Of a stretch of DNA of 64,000 nt, positions 53,635-62,121 are shown piece after piece. The notes under the pieces are model-generated. The model made no database searches, had not been told where the DNA came from, and saw only the letters and a program-made list of their open reading frames with translations. How positions within the stretch are numbered: the first letter of the stretch is position 1; every line of letters starts with the position of its first letter. Both the position numbers and the translations under genes were made by a program. The DNA comes from Paenibacillus gyeongsangnamensis (GTDB taxonomy: Bacteria > Bacillota > Bacilli > Paenibacillales > NBRC-103111), in NCBI RefSeq assembly GCF_027533625.1, contig NZ_JAQAGZ010000002.1, positions 248,001-312,000 of the forward strand, in the 5' to 3' direction.

Positions 53635-54339
53635 TTATACAGGAAATCTGATTGCGTTAGGCCGAGTCCACGCCATATGTTGAATGAACCCTTCGGCATA
53701 GGTGCACCCAGCTTGAATTCCCCTCATCTTACCGAGCGTTTCGACGAAACCCAAAATATCGACATGATCGTGTTCCTTTAACCAGGTCAGCTGGCTTTGA
53801 TGCTTCCGCAGCATTCGGAGCTTCGTTTCAAATGTATCGGTGACATCGACGTAAATCGTCGGCTGAAAATCAATCCCGGATAAATTGTCCATATAATATA
53901 AAGCTGGCACTTTTTTGGCGATCGGGAAGCGGTCGGAGAATGCCGGCAACGTGGCCGTAAACGTTGTGTCAAACACGAGCTTGCTGACGGCGACGTGATC
54001 CGGCATGTAATCATTGGGTGCATGAGTAATGACCATATCCGGCTGAACCGATCGGATCAGGTCGATGAATGTCGTTTTTACGGATTCGTCTTCAGAGGAA
54101 ATTTCCCCGTCTCTGAGCCCTAGACTTATGACCGGGCAGCCGATCAGCTCACCCGCCTGCTGCGCCTCGCCCTTCCGGATTACGATCAACTCGTCCGCGG
54201 GAATTACATAATGGCCCTTGTCACCGGTGCTGGCGTGGCACAGTACGACCTCATGTCCGGCCTGCTTCATCTTCGCCAGCGTTCCGGCACATGAAATTTC
54301 CAGATCGTCCGGATGTGCGCCAATAGCAAGAATGTTCAT
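53635..54339 (-). CDS. PIG-L family N-deacetylase
   Basis: A 234-residue zinc hydrolase. The zinc motif AHPDD (His9, Asp11, Asp12) and the third ligand His115 in PDHVAV are intact. The family removes N-acetyl groups from GlcNAc or GlcNAc conjugates, such as GlcNAc-inositol (MshB) or GlcNAc-malate (BshB). Here it neighbours a NagB-like gene and sugar oxidoreductases, so catabolism of an N-acetylated amino-sugar compound is the more natural role than thiol synthesis. Ends 36 bases before the oxidoreductase gene. Confidence 0.9.
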   Translation of the reverse strand: MNILAIGAHPDDLEISCAGTLAKMKQAGHEVVLCHASTGDKGHYVIPADELIVIRKGEAQQAGELIGCPVISLGLRDGEISSEDESVKTTFIDLIRSVQPDMVITHAPNDYMPDHVAVSKLVFDTTFTATLPAFSDRFPIAKKVPALYYMDNLSGIDFQPTIYVDVTDTFETKLRMLRKHQSQLTWLKEHDHVDILGFVETLGKMRGIQAGCTYAEGFIQHMAWTRPNAIRFPV

Positions 54340-54358
54340 CGCACGCTCTCCATTCGCG

Positions 54359-55309
54359 TCAATTCAGCTCCGCTGTCAGCGGTCCGGCCAATTCTTGAAG
54401 AAAGAACAGCTTGCCCGGAAGCGTCGGCATGTAGGAGGAAGGCACCCAAGGCGAAGGGCCGTAGCGCAGCGTCGTCCAAAGCGACATCCCCTGCCACATC
54501 ATCCCCCGCCCCATCGCTCCGTCGGCCCCGCCGATGGCATAATCCGCTTGTAGGAATAAGCCCGGACCGATCGTATTGGCATAGCACGGCACGAGGGTCG
54601 TCCGGCTTTTGAAGCTGGTGATCGCATTCTGCTCGACGGTTAACGGATGCAGGTTGGCGCCCACACGATGCGTCTGTGCCGCCCACTCTTGATCGCCAGC
54701 GAATTCAGCGGCAAAGTGTGGCTCCCAAAAAGCGATGTGAAACACCCGGCCGATGCCGTAAACGACAATTAATTTGGCTCCTTGCGACTTCAGATCGTTG
54801 ATTTTATCCGCATAAAGGGGAAGATTGTCCTTAGTGGCGTAATTTCTTTGTGATTCCGGAACGGTAAACTCCCCTAGAGGGCCGTAGAACGCTTGCTCCA
54901 TCCCGTATTGGAAAGAGCCGCTGTTTGAAGCCGGCAGCGTATTGCCTTCGGAATCGCTCCATTCATCCATGTTGAAGCCGTACACATGATCCGCTTGAAT
55001 GCCCCAGCTTTGCAGGAAAAATACCGTCCACTTGTACATCCCCATAGGACCGACCGGAAAAATAATCGCAAGCTTCTCGCCCCGGTCTCTCGCCTGTTTG
55101 ATTTGCAATGCGATTTCGTGCCCTAAGTAGGTATTGAACTCATCCAGACTGATGCAGCTGATCGGCTTAAATTCGTCATGCCAATGATGCTGCTTGTCGA
55201 ACACCCGTTCAGGTGCATGGCTCGTACACTTGTCGATCTTAGCCAAATCCCAGCCTCCCGGCAGTAAGGACTGAAATAACGATCCGCTCAGCGTGGATAA
55301 TAAATTCAT
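54359..55309 (-). CDS. NagB-like deaminase/isomerase with altered active site
   Basis: A 316-residue protein of the glucosamine-6-phosphate deaminase/isomerase superfamily. The general base corresponding to NagB Asp72 is kept (Asp115 in FNMDE), as are His191 and Glu196 of the HIAFxEP motif. However, the Asp two residues before the His is Val, the Asn before Glu is Trp, and the phosphate loop TGGTP is replaced by VGPMG. The phosphate site therefore looks lost, so the substrate may be an unphosphorylated amino-sugar derivative. It is the first gene of the operon after the ROK regulator, and 19 bases ahead of the deacetylase gene. Confidence 0.8.
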   Translation of the reverse strand: MNLLSTLSGSLFQSLLPGGWDLAKIDKCTSHAPERVFDKQHHWHDEFKPISCISLDEFNTYLGHEIALQIKQARDRGEKLAIIFPVGPMGMYKWTVFFLQSWGIQADHVYGFNMDEWSDSEGNTLPASNSGSFQYGMEQAFYGPLGEFTVPESQRNYATKDNLPLYADKINDLKSQGAKLIVVYGIGRVFHIAFWEPHFAAEFAGDQEWAAQTHRVGANLHPLTVEQNAITSFKSRTTLVPCYANTIGPGLFLQADYAIGGADGAMGRGMMWQGMSLWTTLRYGPSPWVPSSYMPTLPGKLFFLQELAGPLTAELN

Positions 55310-55343
55310 TTGAAACCCTCCTTGATTCGTTAATGTCTGGATT

Positions 55344-55354
55344 CGAATTCATCC
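55344..55354. promoter_or_regulatory. CGAATTCATCC operator-like site in the operon promoter
   Basis: This 11-base string sits about 40 bases ahead of the NagB-like gene. It recurs at 56733-56743, upstream of the ROK regulator, where two more CGAATTC palindromes also lie. A ROK-repressor operator is the likely reading. The surrounding region (55310-55449) holds no gene. Confidence 0.45.
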
Positions 55355-55449
55355 ACCGATTTATTAAAAATATATGGGGTATGACAGTAGTACATGTCTT
55401 ATTTGTGAGGGTTGTGTAAATATTATTTCACCCTTGGCTACCTGGGGAT

Positions 55450-56661
55450 TTAATTCTCCAGCACCTTGATTAATGTAAGGATAGCGCCGCCTGCGGATAT
55501 CGCATTTTCTTTGTGGCTGGACAGCACGATTTTGCACGATTGCAAAAAAGGTTTCAGTGCCCGCTGGCGCACTTCCTCGAGAACCGTATTCAGCATGAAT
55601 TCACCGAGCAGTGAAAATCTGCCGCCGATCGCAATGACCTCCGGATTGAAAATGTTCACGATGTTGACGATGCCTTGGCCCAAGCTTCTGGACATATGGC
55701 CGACGACGCGAACCGCCGGCGGGTCATTCAGCCTGACGGCTTCCGCTATTATGCTTTCATTCAATCGATTAGGATCGCCTTGGATTAGCTCATGCATGAT
55801 GCTTTCGGGGTGGTCATGAAGAGCGGCCCGCATCGCATTCATGAGCGATTGAGTCGACACCATCAATTCGAAGCAACCGCGGTTCCCGCACGGACACAGC
55901 TCTCCGTTCACATCAAGCGACATATGGCCGATTTCCAGGCCGACGCCGTTTGTCCCTTGCAGATTTTCGTTGTCATTATTTATCATAACGGAAGCGCCCA
56001 ATCCATTATTGATCGATAAGTAAACGAAGGGACTGGCGCTTTTTTCGAACCGTTCTTTCTCATAGGTGGCCGCCAGCAGCGTTTCGTTCTCAATAAAAAT
56101 CGGATACGGAACCATCTCGCTCAATTTGTTGTAAATATCCACTTCCGTAAGATCGAGCGGGGTTGAGACGAGAATCGATTTCTTATCGCGATCGAGCAGT
56201 CCGGGGACTCCGATACAAATACCAAGCAGCTCCTTCGATTCGTCCAGAACCGAATCGAGCAGCTTATGGATTAAATCGAGGAACGTATGATGCAGTGCCT
56301 CTTCCGTCATTTTTTTGCGATTGGAATGGTGCGTGATCGTAATGAGCGGCTCGGTTTTTAAATTGAATATCGTACCTGAAACGCCCTCTGCGTTAAACTC
56401 CATGCCAATGACGTATTTATGCATGCTGTTGATTTCGAGAGTGATCGCTTTACGTCCGGCGCCCGGATTGTTCATGAGCGAGCTTTCAATGACTAGTCCC
56501 TTGTGAATTAATTCTTCAACGATCGTAGAAATGGTCGTCGGACTTAATTTCGTCAGTTTTGACAAATTGGCGCGTGAGATTCGGCGACAGGATTGAATGA
56601 GTCCGAAAACGGTTCTCGTATTCGTTTTCTTGATTTGTTGTTGGTTAGCGATTCTAATCAA
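55450..56661 (-). CDS. ROK-family transcriptional repressor
   Basis: A 403-residue regulator with an N-terminal winged helix-turn-helix (about 25-75; LSPTTISTIVEEL as recognition region) fused to a ROK sugar-kinase-like domain. The structural zinc motif CPCGNRGC is intact (near residue 265). Such NagC/XylR-like repressors are released by a sugar or sugar phosphate. It lies directly ahead of the 55309-44497 operon on the same strand, with a 140-base gap that carries an operator-like repeat. Confidence 0.92.
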   Translation of the reverse strand: MIRIANQQQIKKTNTRTVFGLIQSCRRISRANLSKLTKLSPTTISTIVEELIHKGLVIESSLMNNPGAGRKAITLEINSMHKYVIGMEFNAEGVSGTIFNLKTEPLITITHHSNRKKMTEEALHHTFLDLIHKLLDSVLDESKELLGICIGVPGLLDRDKKSILVSTPLDLTEVDIYNKLSEMVPYPIFIENETLLAATYEKERFEKSASPFVYLSINNGLGASVMINNDNENLQGTNGVGLEIGHMSLDVNGELCPCGNRGCFELMVSTQSLMNAMRAALHDHPESIMHELIQGDPNRLNESIIAEAVRLNDPPAVRVVGHMSRSLGQGIVNIVNIFNPEVIAIGGRFSLLGEFMLNTVLEEVRQRALKPFLQSCKIVLSSHKENAISAGGAILTLIKVLEN

Positions 56662-56711
56662 ATCCGTTTGCCCCTAACGTTTCGTATTCGACTCCTGTAA
56701 TGCCGGCACGT

Positions 56712-56762
56712 ACGAATTCGTGCCGCTCCCTGCGAATTCATCCGGCGGCTGAACGAATTCGT
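56712..56762. promoter_or_regulatory. Three CGAATTC palindromes upstream of the ROK gene
   Basis: ACGAATTCGT occurs twice (56712-56721 and 56753-56762), with TGCGAATTCATCC between (56731-56743). Each 10-base unit is a perfect palindrome and the outer two are 41 bases apart. The middle one matches the site at 55344-55354. This is a candidate autoregulatory operator. Confidence 0.5.
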
Positions 56763-56913
56763 GCAGGCCTGCACCCGATGGAAGCGATTTTATATTTATT
56801 ATATATGCAGTTGATGGACGAAATAACACGTCAGGACAGCGAACACGAAACGTTAGCCAGATCGTACGCACTCTTTCACGTTAAAGAACCGAAGCGACAA
56901 GCGCTTCGGTTTA

Positions 56914-57547
56914 AAGTGGAGGAATGTGGTCTCACATACGACGATCATGCGCCCAGTTCATCGGTTTGGTCCTGAAATAGACAAGCGAATTCGACCCTTT
57001 TTGAAATCGACAAATGATTCTTATCGTGTTGACGAGACTTATATTAAAGTCAAAGGAAAATGGATGTATCTTTACAGGGCAGTTGATTAGGGCAGCACAA
57101 TTGATTTCATGCTGGCAACTAATCGTGATGTTGATGCGGCGAAACGATTTTTCAAGAAGGCTTTATCTTCGCCTCATAATCAATCCCCACGCGTAATTAC
57201 GGTTGATAAGAACCCTGCGTACCCACCCACGTTGCAGCAATTAACGAATGAAAAAGTCCTATCGAAAGAAACCTTAATCCGACAGACAAAGTACCTTAAC
57301 AACATTGTGGAGCAAGATCACCGATTCATAAAGAAAATTACAAATCCCATGCTTGGTTTCAAATCGTTTCTGACTGCTGATAAGACGTTGAAGGGAATCG
57401 AGTGCATGCATATGATTAGGAAAGGACAGGCCGAATGTGATCATTCGCAGCAGTTGAACTGATTAATAGATTATTTGGATTAGTAGCATAAGTAAACCTA
57501 ATAACTTGTAGTACTTTTTGATCGTTTTAAATGTTTGCACCAGAACC
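56914..57547 (+). mobile_element. IS6-family (IS26/IS257-like) insertion sequence remnant
   Basis: A decayed transposase frame reads from about 56926: SHTTIMRPVHRFGPEIDKRI, then the catalytic-region blocks DETYIKVKGKWMYLYRAVD, ITVDKNPAYP and YLNNIVEQDHRFIKK. The DDE residues are visible as Asp in DETY, Asp in VDKNPAY and Glu in VEQDH. There is an in-frame TAG after RAVD and the first third of the protein is gone. The right end shows the typical IS6 terminal repeat TTTGCACCAGAACC (57534-57547); the matching left end is absent. The element cannot move by itself. Confidence 0.9.
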
Positions 57548-57974
57548 AATATCATTCACTCCTCTTTATGTATAAAAAGGGCATTTGAAAAATACCGATC
57601 AAATGCGCTCGTTTTTTTGCATTTGGCAGGCTATATATTTTCGATCAGAAAAAGAATGAGGCGCCTATGAAAAGCAGACTTGGCATAGAAGAAATGAGCT
57701 GGATCCGCGCGGATCGACTGGAGAGACTGATGGAGTAACACAAAAAATAGCAAGGCAGAGATTAGTCTGCTTTACTTTTTTTCATTGATAATCTCATCAT
57801 TTTAATTAGGGTGTTACCACGTTATGTTGCCCGTTACTTCGATGAAGCTCGGGGAGCAGCTGCCGCGGCAATCTGCTCCCCAATAAATCCACTATATTAC
57901 CGACATCGTGCTCTCCATACGCACCCTGCGTGCCCAAGGGAAGAACCGGCGTAAAGCGGACGTGAGCACATAGC
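57548..57974. other. Non-coding stretch with hairpins
   Basis: A plus-strand hairpin GCATTTG/CAAATGC (57581-57606) is followed by GCTCGTTTTTTT, a possible terminator. A second stem, GGGGAGCAG/CTGCTCCCC (57851-57881), has no T tract. A 23-codon frame at 57667 (KSRLGIEEMSW start) has no recognisable product. No gene is supported. Confidence 0.55.
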
Positions 57975-60347
57975 TCATTCCAGAAAAGAATAGATGACGG
58001 GATGCCTGCCGGGCGCTTGATGCCTGTAGGCTTTTTCTATATCGGTACTGAATAGTTCGAAATCATTCAACGTCGCCGTTACATACACATGTACATCTTG
58101 CCCTACAGCTTGCTTCAGACTGTCGGCATCGGATAGACGGACGGCCGGAAGACCGTGAACCGCGGACAGTTGCAACAGCGCTTCGGACAACTCACCGGCA
58201 CCGTAGATATTGAAAACGTCTACGCCGTCCCGCTTCAAACGGACGATCATGTCATAAAGCAGCGCCTGCCTGCCGAACCGGTCGCGGAATTGAACATAAT
58301 ATCGGTACAAGAAATCCGGGTCGTGTAATGTCAACAGTCCCTGCGGCCAATTTGCACTAAACACGGAAGAGCCGTAGTTGCACATGTCGAGAAAACGGGC
58401 TCCCCCTTGAGCGAACCACCGGTCGTCGATTCGGTCGCAGATCGGAGCGATTTGGGTTCCGCAAAAATTATCCTGATGGGTCAAGGAGCCGAGCAGTTGC
58501 GCTTCTCGAGGGGTCGGCATATCGATCGCACGGTGCAGAGGCAAACACCACTGCCGCCGGTCTCTGGACGGGTCGGGCAGCAAGCCCGGCTTCGCCTTAT
58601 CAAAAAACGCGGCAGCCTCCTGAAACCTACGAATCCCTTGCTGGCAAGCTTCTTTGTAGGCAAACTCCTGTTGTTCGTGTGCAAGGTCAGCAAGCACCGG
58701 CCGCACTTCCCCGCTACCGCTTCGTTCGTATTTCAGCGTCGATCCGAATGAGCCCATCATCAGCTCTTCCAAAAAAGCCGGACTTCTGGCGATTTTCCCA
58801 GCAAGGTCAGCTTCGGATCCGGCGCTGCCGAAATAGCACCGTAAGTCCAAGCCTCTGAGCAAATAGTCTGAGGCCCGTTCAGTACCGACCGCCATCAAGT
58901 GAACCATTGGTACATCGTAACCGGCCTTCATGACGATCGCTTGCAAGGAGCTTTGAATCGTGCCGTTGAAGCCGATATCAAGCGTAACGATAGGACTTTC
59001 GAAGCCGCCGCAATGCTGCCGCAAATGATCGATAAGCAGCTCGCGCTGCAACTTGATGCGCGATTCGATTTTCCGGACGAACTCCTCTTGAAGCAGGTAT
59101 GATTTCAGCCGGTCCGCTATCGCCACTCCCGCCTCGTCGAACAGAAGCCGAATATCGCGTACCGACATATCCGCATAGGGCCGGAAATGTCCGATTTCCG
59201 ATTCGAGATCCAAAATGACGAACAGATCGGTCACCTTCACCCAATTCAGCCCCATCAACCGCTCTAGCTCCGTTTCCCCGAAGCTGTCCATGGACGGCAA
59301 AAAGGCGGCTTGCCGCGAAATGTTGACCGGATAAACCATCAGCTCCAAGCCTCTGCGGCTGATGACGCGCTCCAGCATCGGAGCAAGCACATGCGCTTCC
59401 CGCATCAGCGGATGGATAGCGGGGTAGTTCTCTTGAACGCACAGCTCGACCGCCCATTCGCAGAGTGCGTGGAGAAACGGCCCCAGTATCGTAGTGCCGA
59501 TCCGGTAGTACTCCAAAGATGCCTCGTCCAACGGAGAGTCCGGCAGCGTCTGTGCGGCCCATTTTCTCAGCGACTTGATCTCCGGAAGAACGGCTCCGTA
59601 CCGCACCTCTTCCCAATGAAACAGACTTTCGAAGCTCTCGGGAACGACTCCGTAATAGAGCGTATCGATGCGGCGGCTCTCGGCTCCGCGTATATCGGCG
59701 GAAATGTTATCACCGATATGGACGATCGAGCTTGGAGGTACGTCCGGATAAAGCGCAAGCAGCTTATCGAACAAGCCTCCGTCTACCTTGCTGCATCCAT
59801 GCTCGCAAGAAATGAGCAGACAGTCGATCCAGGACAGCTGAAGGCCTACAGCGGTCAGCAGGTCGAGCATCTGTGCCGAGTTCAGATACATATCCGACAC
59901 CAACACGATGCAGCAGCCTCGGCTTTTCCCGTAACGCATGAGAGACACGACGGCCGGATTCAAATAACCGAATTCCGCCTCCGTCGCAAGCTCCAGCTTC
60001 ATCAGCGCTTCCCGATCCATCAGGGCAGCCGGAATTTGTTCATAAATATCGGCCAAGGTAACTTCCATATACAATTGCCGTCCCCCGCGACTTCTGGCGG
60101 CCCTTTCAGCCTGCTCTCGGATGTAACGGAATTCCTTCGGATGAAGCGGCTTTGACAAAACCCCGAGAGTTCCCGCCTTCTCGCCCGTCTTCTCGAATAT
60201 GTCGGCAGGCGCCCCTGCTGCCCGAAAAAGAAGTGTATCGAAAATATCCAAGGATATAATACGATAATGCTCAATGGAGTCCCGTAGCGATGCAAGATAG
60301 CGATCGCTCAGCCATAGCTCGGTCCACTCGTACGAGATCGTATTCAT
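57975..60347 (-). CDS. Large HAD-superfamily protein of surface-polysaccharide type (COG5610-like)
   Basis: A 790-residue protein. The first 270 residues are a HAD hydrolase: motif I DIFDT (nucleophile Asp34, Asp37), motif II Ser in VSDMYL, a Lys in SKVDGG and motif IV HIGDN. The remaining 520 residues form a domain found in COG5610-like proteins and show no clear catalytic motif. Such proteins occur with glycosyltransferases in capsule or spore-coat polysaccharide loci. The divergent gene 5 bases away from its start is a glycosyltransferase fragment, which fits. No signal peptide. Confidence 0.7.
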   Translation of the reverse strand: MNTISYEWTELWLSDRYLASLRDSIEHYRIISLDIFDTLLFRAAGAPADIFEKTGEKAGTLGVLSKPLHPKEFRYIREQAERAARSRGGRQLYMEVTLADIYEQIPAALMDREALMKLELATEAEFGYLNPAVVSLMRYGKSRGCCIVLVSDMYLNSAQMLDLLTAVGLQLSWIDCLLISCEHGCSKVDGGLFDKLLALYPDVPPSSIVHIGDNISADIRGAESRRIDTLYYGVVPESFESLFHWEEVRYGAVLPEIKSLRKWAAQTLPDSPLDEASLEYYRIGTTILGPFLHALCEWAVELCVQENYPAIHPLMREAHVLAPMLERVISRRGLELMVYPVNISRQAAFLPSMDSFGETELERLMGLNWVKVTDLFVILDLESEIGHFRPYADMSVRDIRLLFDEAGVAIADRLKSYLLQEEFVRKIESRIKLQRELLIDHLRQHCGGFESPIVTLDIGFNGTIQSSLQAIVMKAGYDVPMVHLMAVGTERASDYLLRGLDLRCYFGSAGSEADLAGKIARSPAFLEELMMGSFGSTLKYERSGSGEVRPVLADLAHEQQEFAYKEACQQGIRRFQEAAAFFDKAKPGLLPDPSRDRRQWCLPLHRAIDMPTPREAQLLGSLTHQDNFCGTQIAPICDRIDDRWFAQGGARFLDMCNYGSSVFSANWPQGLLTLHDPDFLYRYYVQFRDRFGRQALLYDMIVRLKRDGVDVFNIYGAGELSEALLQLSAVHGLPAVRLSDADSLKQAVGQDVHVYVTATLNDFELFSTDIEKAYRHQAPGRHPVIYSFLE

Positions 60348-60372
60348 AAATGTGTTACCTCCTGAAACAGAG

Positions 60373-60693
60373 ATGAGGGGTGAATGTATCGTAAAGCAAC
60401 CTTTGATTTCCGTTATTATCCCTACTTACAACCGGTATCTGGAGCTCGGTGAGCTGCTCGAATGCCTGGACAAGCAGCATGAACGGCGTTTTGAAGTTAT
60501 TATCGTCAACGATAACGGGCAGCGGATCGACGACGTTATTCAGCCATACCGCGACTGTCTCGACATTCGGACGATACACCTCGAGCAAAACTACAAGCAT
60601 ATCTACGCCCGGAATCGAGGCGTCGCGGAGGCGCGAGGGGATTACATTTTGCTTTGCGACGACGATGATCTGCTGCCCAAGATAATGAGATAA
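60373..60693 (+). pseudogene. Family-2 glycosyltransferase, truncated after the DxD motif
   Basis: The N-terminal nucleotide-sugar-binding half of a GT2 enzyme: VSVIIPTYNR-like start (ISVIIPTYNRYLELGELL), IVNDNG, ARNRGVAEARGDYI and LCDDDD for metal binding. The frame stops about nine residues after the DDDD. The acceptor domain (another 150-250 residues) is missing and the next 490 bases hold nothing like it. It is divergent from the HAD-type gene, separated by about 25 bases. The start is unclear: the ATG at 60373 has no strong ribosome site. Most probably it is a deletion scar. Confidence 0.8.
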
Positions 60694-61185
60694 GCACCAA
60701 AAATTTGAAGACTTCGCGAAGCATGATTCATATGGATACCCCTTTCTCCTACTAAAATTATTATATTGCCAAAACCGTGAAGGTCGCCGCAAGATCATTT
60801 TTTTCCGTTATGGCGTGAATAATAAAAAAAGAATGCACCTTAACAAGAAAGGAAACATTCTGTTTATTATAAGGATATTCCTATGACATATATGCCTTAA
60901 TTATGCGGTATCTAAAATCTACATAAATAATTTGTGATGAGCGCAGATATTTCCGTTCAATATCGTTCAGTATAAAATTCAACCTCTATGATGTCCGTGA
61001 AATTATGAGAATCAGAGGTATACCGGAATCGTAAGAGGCTTAGATCCTCGCTTCTACCTTGTTAAGTTAGAATTTAATTATGATTGGAAGTTATTCATCC
61101 CACTATTGTCAAATTTTTTTACGAAATAAACAAGTCAATCAAACCACAGCCTGAATTAGCCTTTGTTCTTGTATTGAGTTATTTT
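60694..61185. other. AT-rich stretch without a recognised gene
   Basis: About 490 bases, richer in A and T than the genes around it. No ribosome site followed by an open frame longer than 40 codons makes sense here. It may be the deletion scar behind the truncated glycosyltransferase. Confidence 0.5.
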
Positions 61186-61557
61186 CTAATGAATACTCTC
61201 GTCTCTTAGCCACACTCCTTCTAACTCATCAACCTTCCATTCTAATTGCTTTATGTATTCTAACATTCGTGTTTGTGTCTGTTTGGTGATAAAACCTAGG
61301 ACTCCATCGTTTTCCATTTTCATGACCTTTTCAAAGTAGGAACTCTTCTTACTTATTTCTTTACACCGAGAATTTCTAAAAGATAATAAAATTCTCTCGA
61401 ATTGTTCCCAGACCTCCAGCCTGTTGTGCAACAACATCAATTTATAGTAATGATCACAATTGTTCGTAAAAGGGAAATCAAAATATTTTTTGGTATACTC
61501 TACTGAGGATCTTAGGGAATTTATTTTATCCTCTACCAATTTAATAAGCTCGTCCAT
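61186..61557 (-). CDS. Hypothetical protein, 123 residues
   Basis: A small, mostly helical, charged soluble protein with no signal peptide or membrane helix; AAGGAAGG lies 10-12 bases before the ATG at 61557. Its base composition is much lower in GC than the surrounding genes, which suggests later acquisition. Three heptad-like stretches (about 5-30, 75-110) could form a coiled coil. I do not recognise a family. Confidence 0.6.
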   Translation of the reverse strand: MDELIKLVEDKINSLRSSVEYTKKYFDFPFTNNCDHYYKLMLLHNRLEVWEQFERILLSFRNSRCKEISKKSSYFEKVMKMENDGVLGFITKQTQTRMLEYIKQLEWKVDELEGVWLRDESIH

Positions 61558-61632
61558 TTTTATGTACCTGCCTTCCTTTATACTGAAGCAGCTTGCCTAC
61601 ACCGGTAAGCTGCCTCATCAACTTGAAATGAT

Positions 61633-61947
61633 TTACCGCTTCACCTTATAAAACTCATGATACAGCTTCATGAGCGCCCTTTTCTCGATCCTCGACACAT
61701 ACGACCGACTGATCCCTAATTCCTTAGCAATTTCCCTCTGCGTCCGCTCTTCCCCGCCATGCTCTAGTCCGAAGCGGCCAACAACAACTTCTTTTTCCCG
61801 TTCATCTAGAATGTGCAGATTCTTATATATTTTCGACTTCTCGATCTTCAGCTGTACTTTTTCAACGACATCGTCGGCTTCCGTACCGAGGATATCGATC
61901 AAGTATTGGTTGGAAATAAAACTACAACTTATCAATATAAGAATCAC
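61633..61947 (-). pseudogene. sigK: C-terminal fragment of sporulation sigma factor SigK
   Basis: From about 61902 the minus-strand frame reads a SigK C-terminus: [12 protein letters not shown], then region 4 with [19 protein letters not shown] and the helix-turn-helix [20 protein letters not shown], to a normal stop. That is about 85 residues of the roughly 235 in SigK. The sequence before 61902 is AT-rich and shows none of region 2 or 3. The conservation of the remaining part is high, with no frameshift. It may be an orphan duplicate, or the 3' half of a sigK split by a skin-like element, as spoIIIC is in Bacillus subtilis. Confidence 0.85.
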
Positions 61948-62121
61948 TTTATAAATTTTGGTTACTCAACTATGACACCAGGATTTGAAAACATTTATTA
62001 CCCACATGTTAATAAATCTTCACATTAACATCATCTTTACATCCTGATAACAATCACCAAATATTTCTAGGTTATCATTTTAAGTGTGTCATTTTTAAAA
62101 GAGATTAGGAGGAAGAGTGAG

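Noticed and set aside
53635..54339. PIG-L gene as bacillithiol gene bshB1
   Set aside because: No bshA or bshC gene is near, and the gene is embedded in a sugar catabolic operon, so a thiol-synthesis role is not supported.
59310..60155. A 281-codon plus-strand frame
   Set aside because: It is antisense to the HAD motifs of the 790-residue protein and has no start signal.
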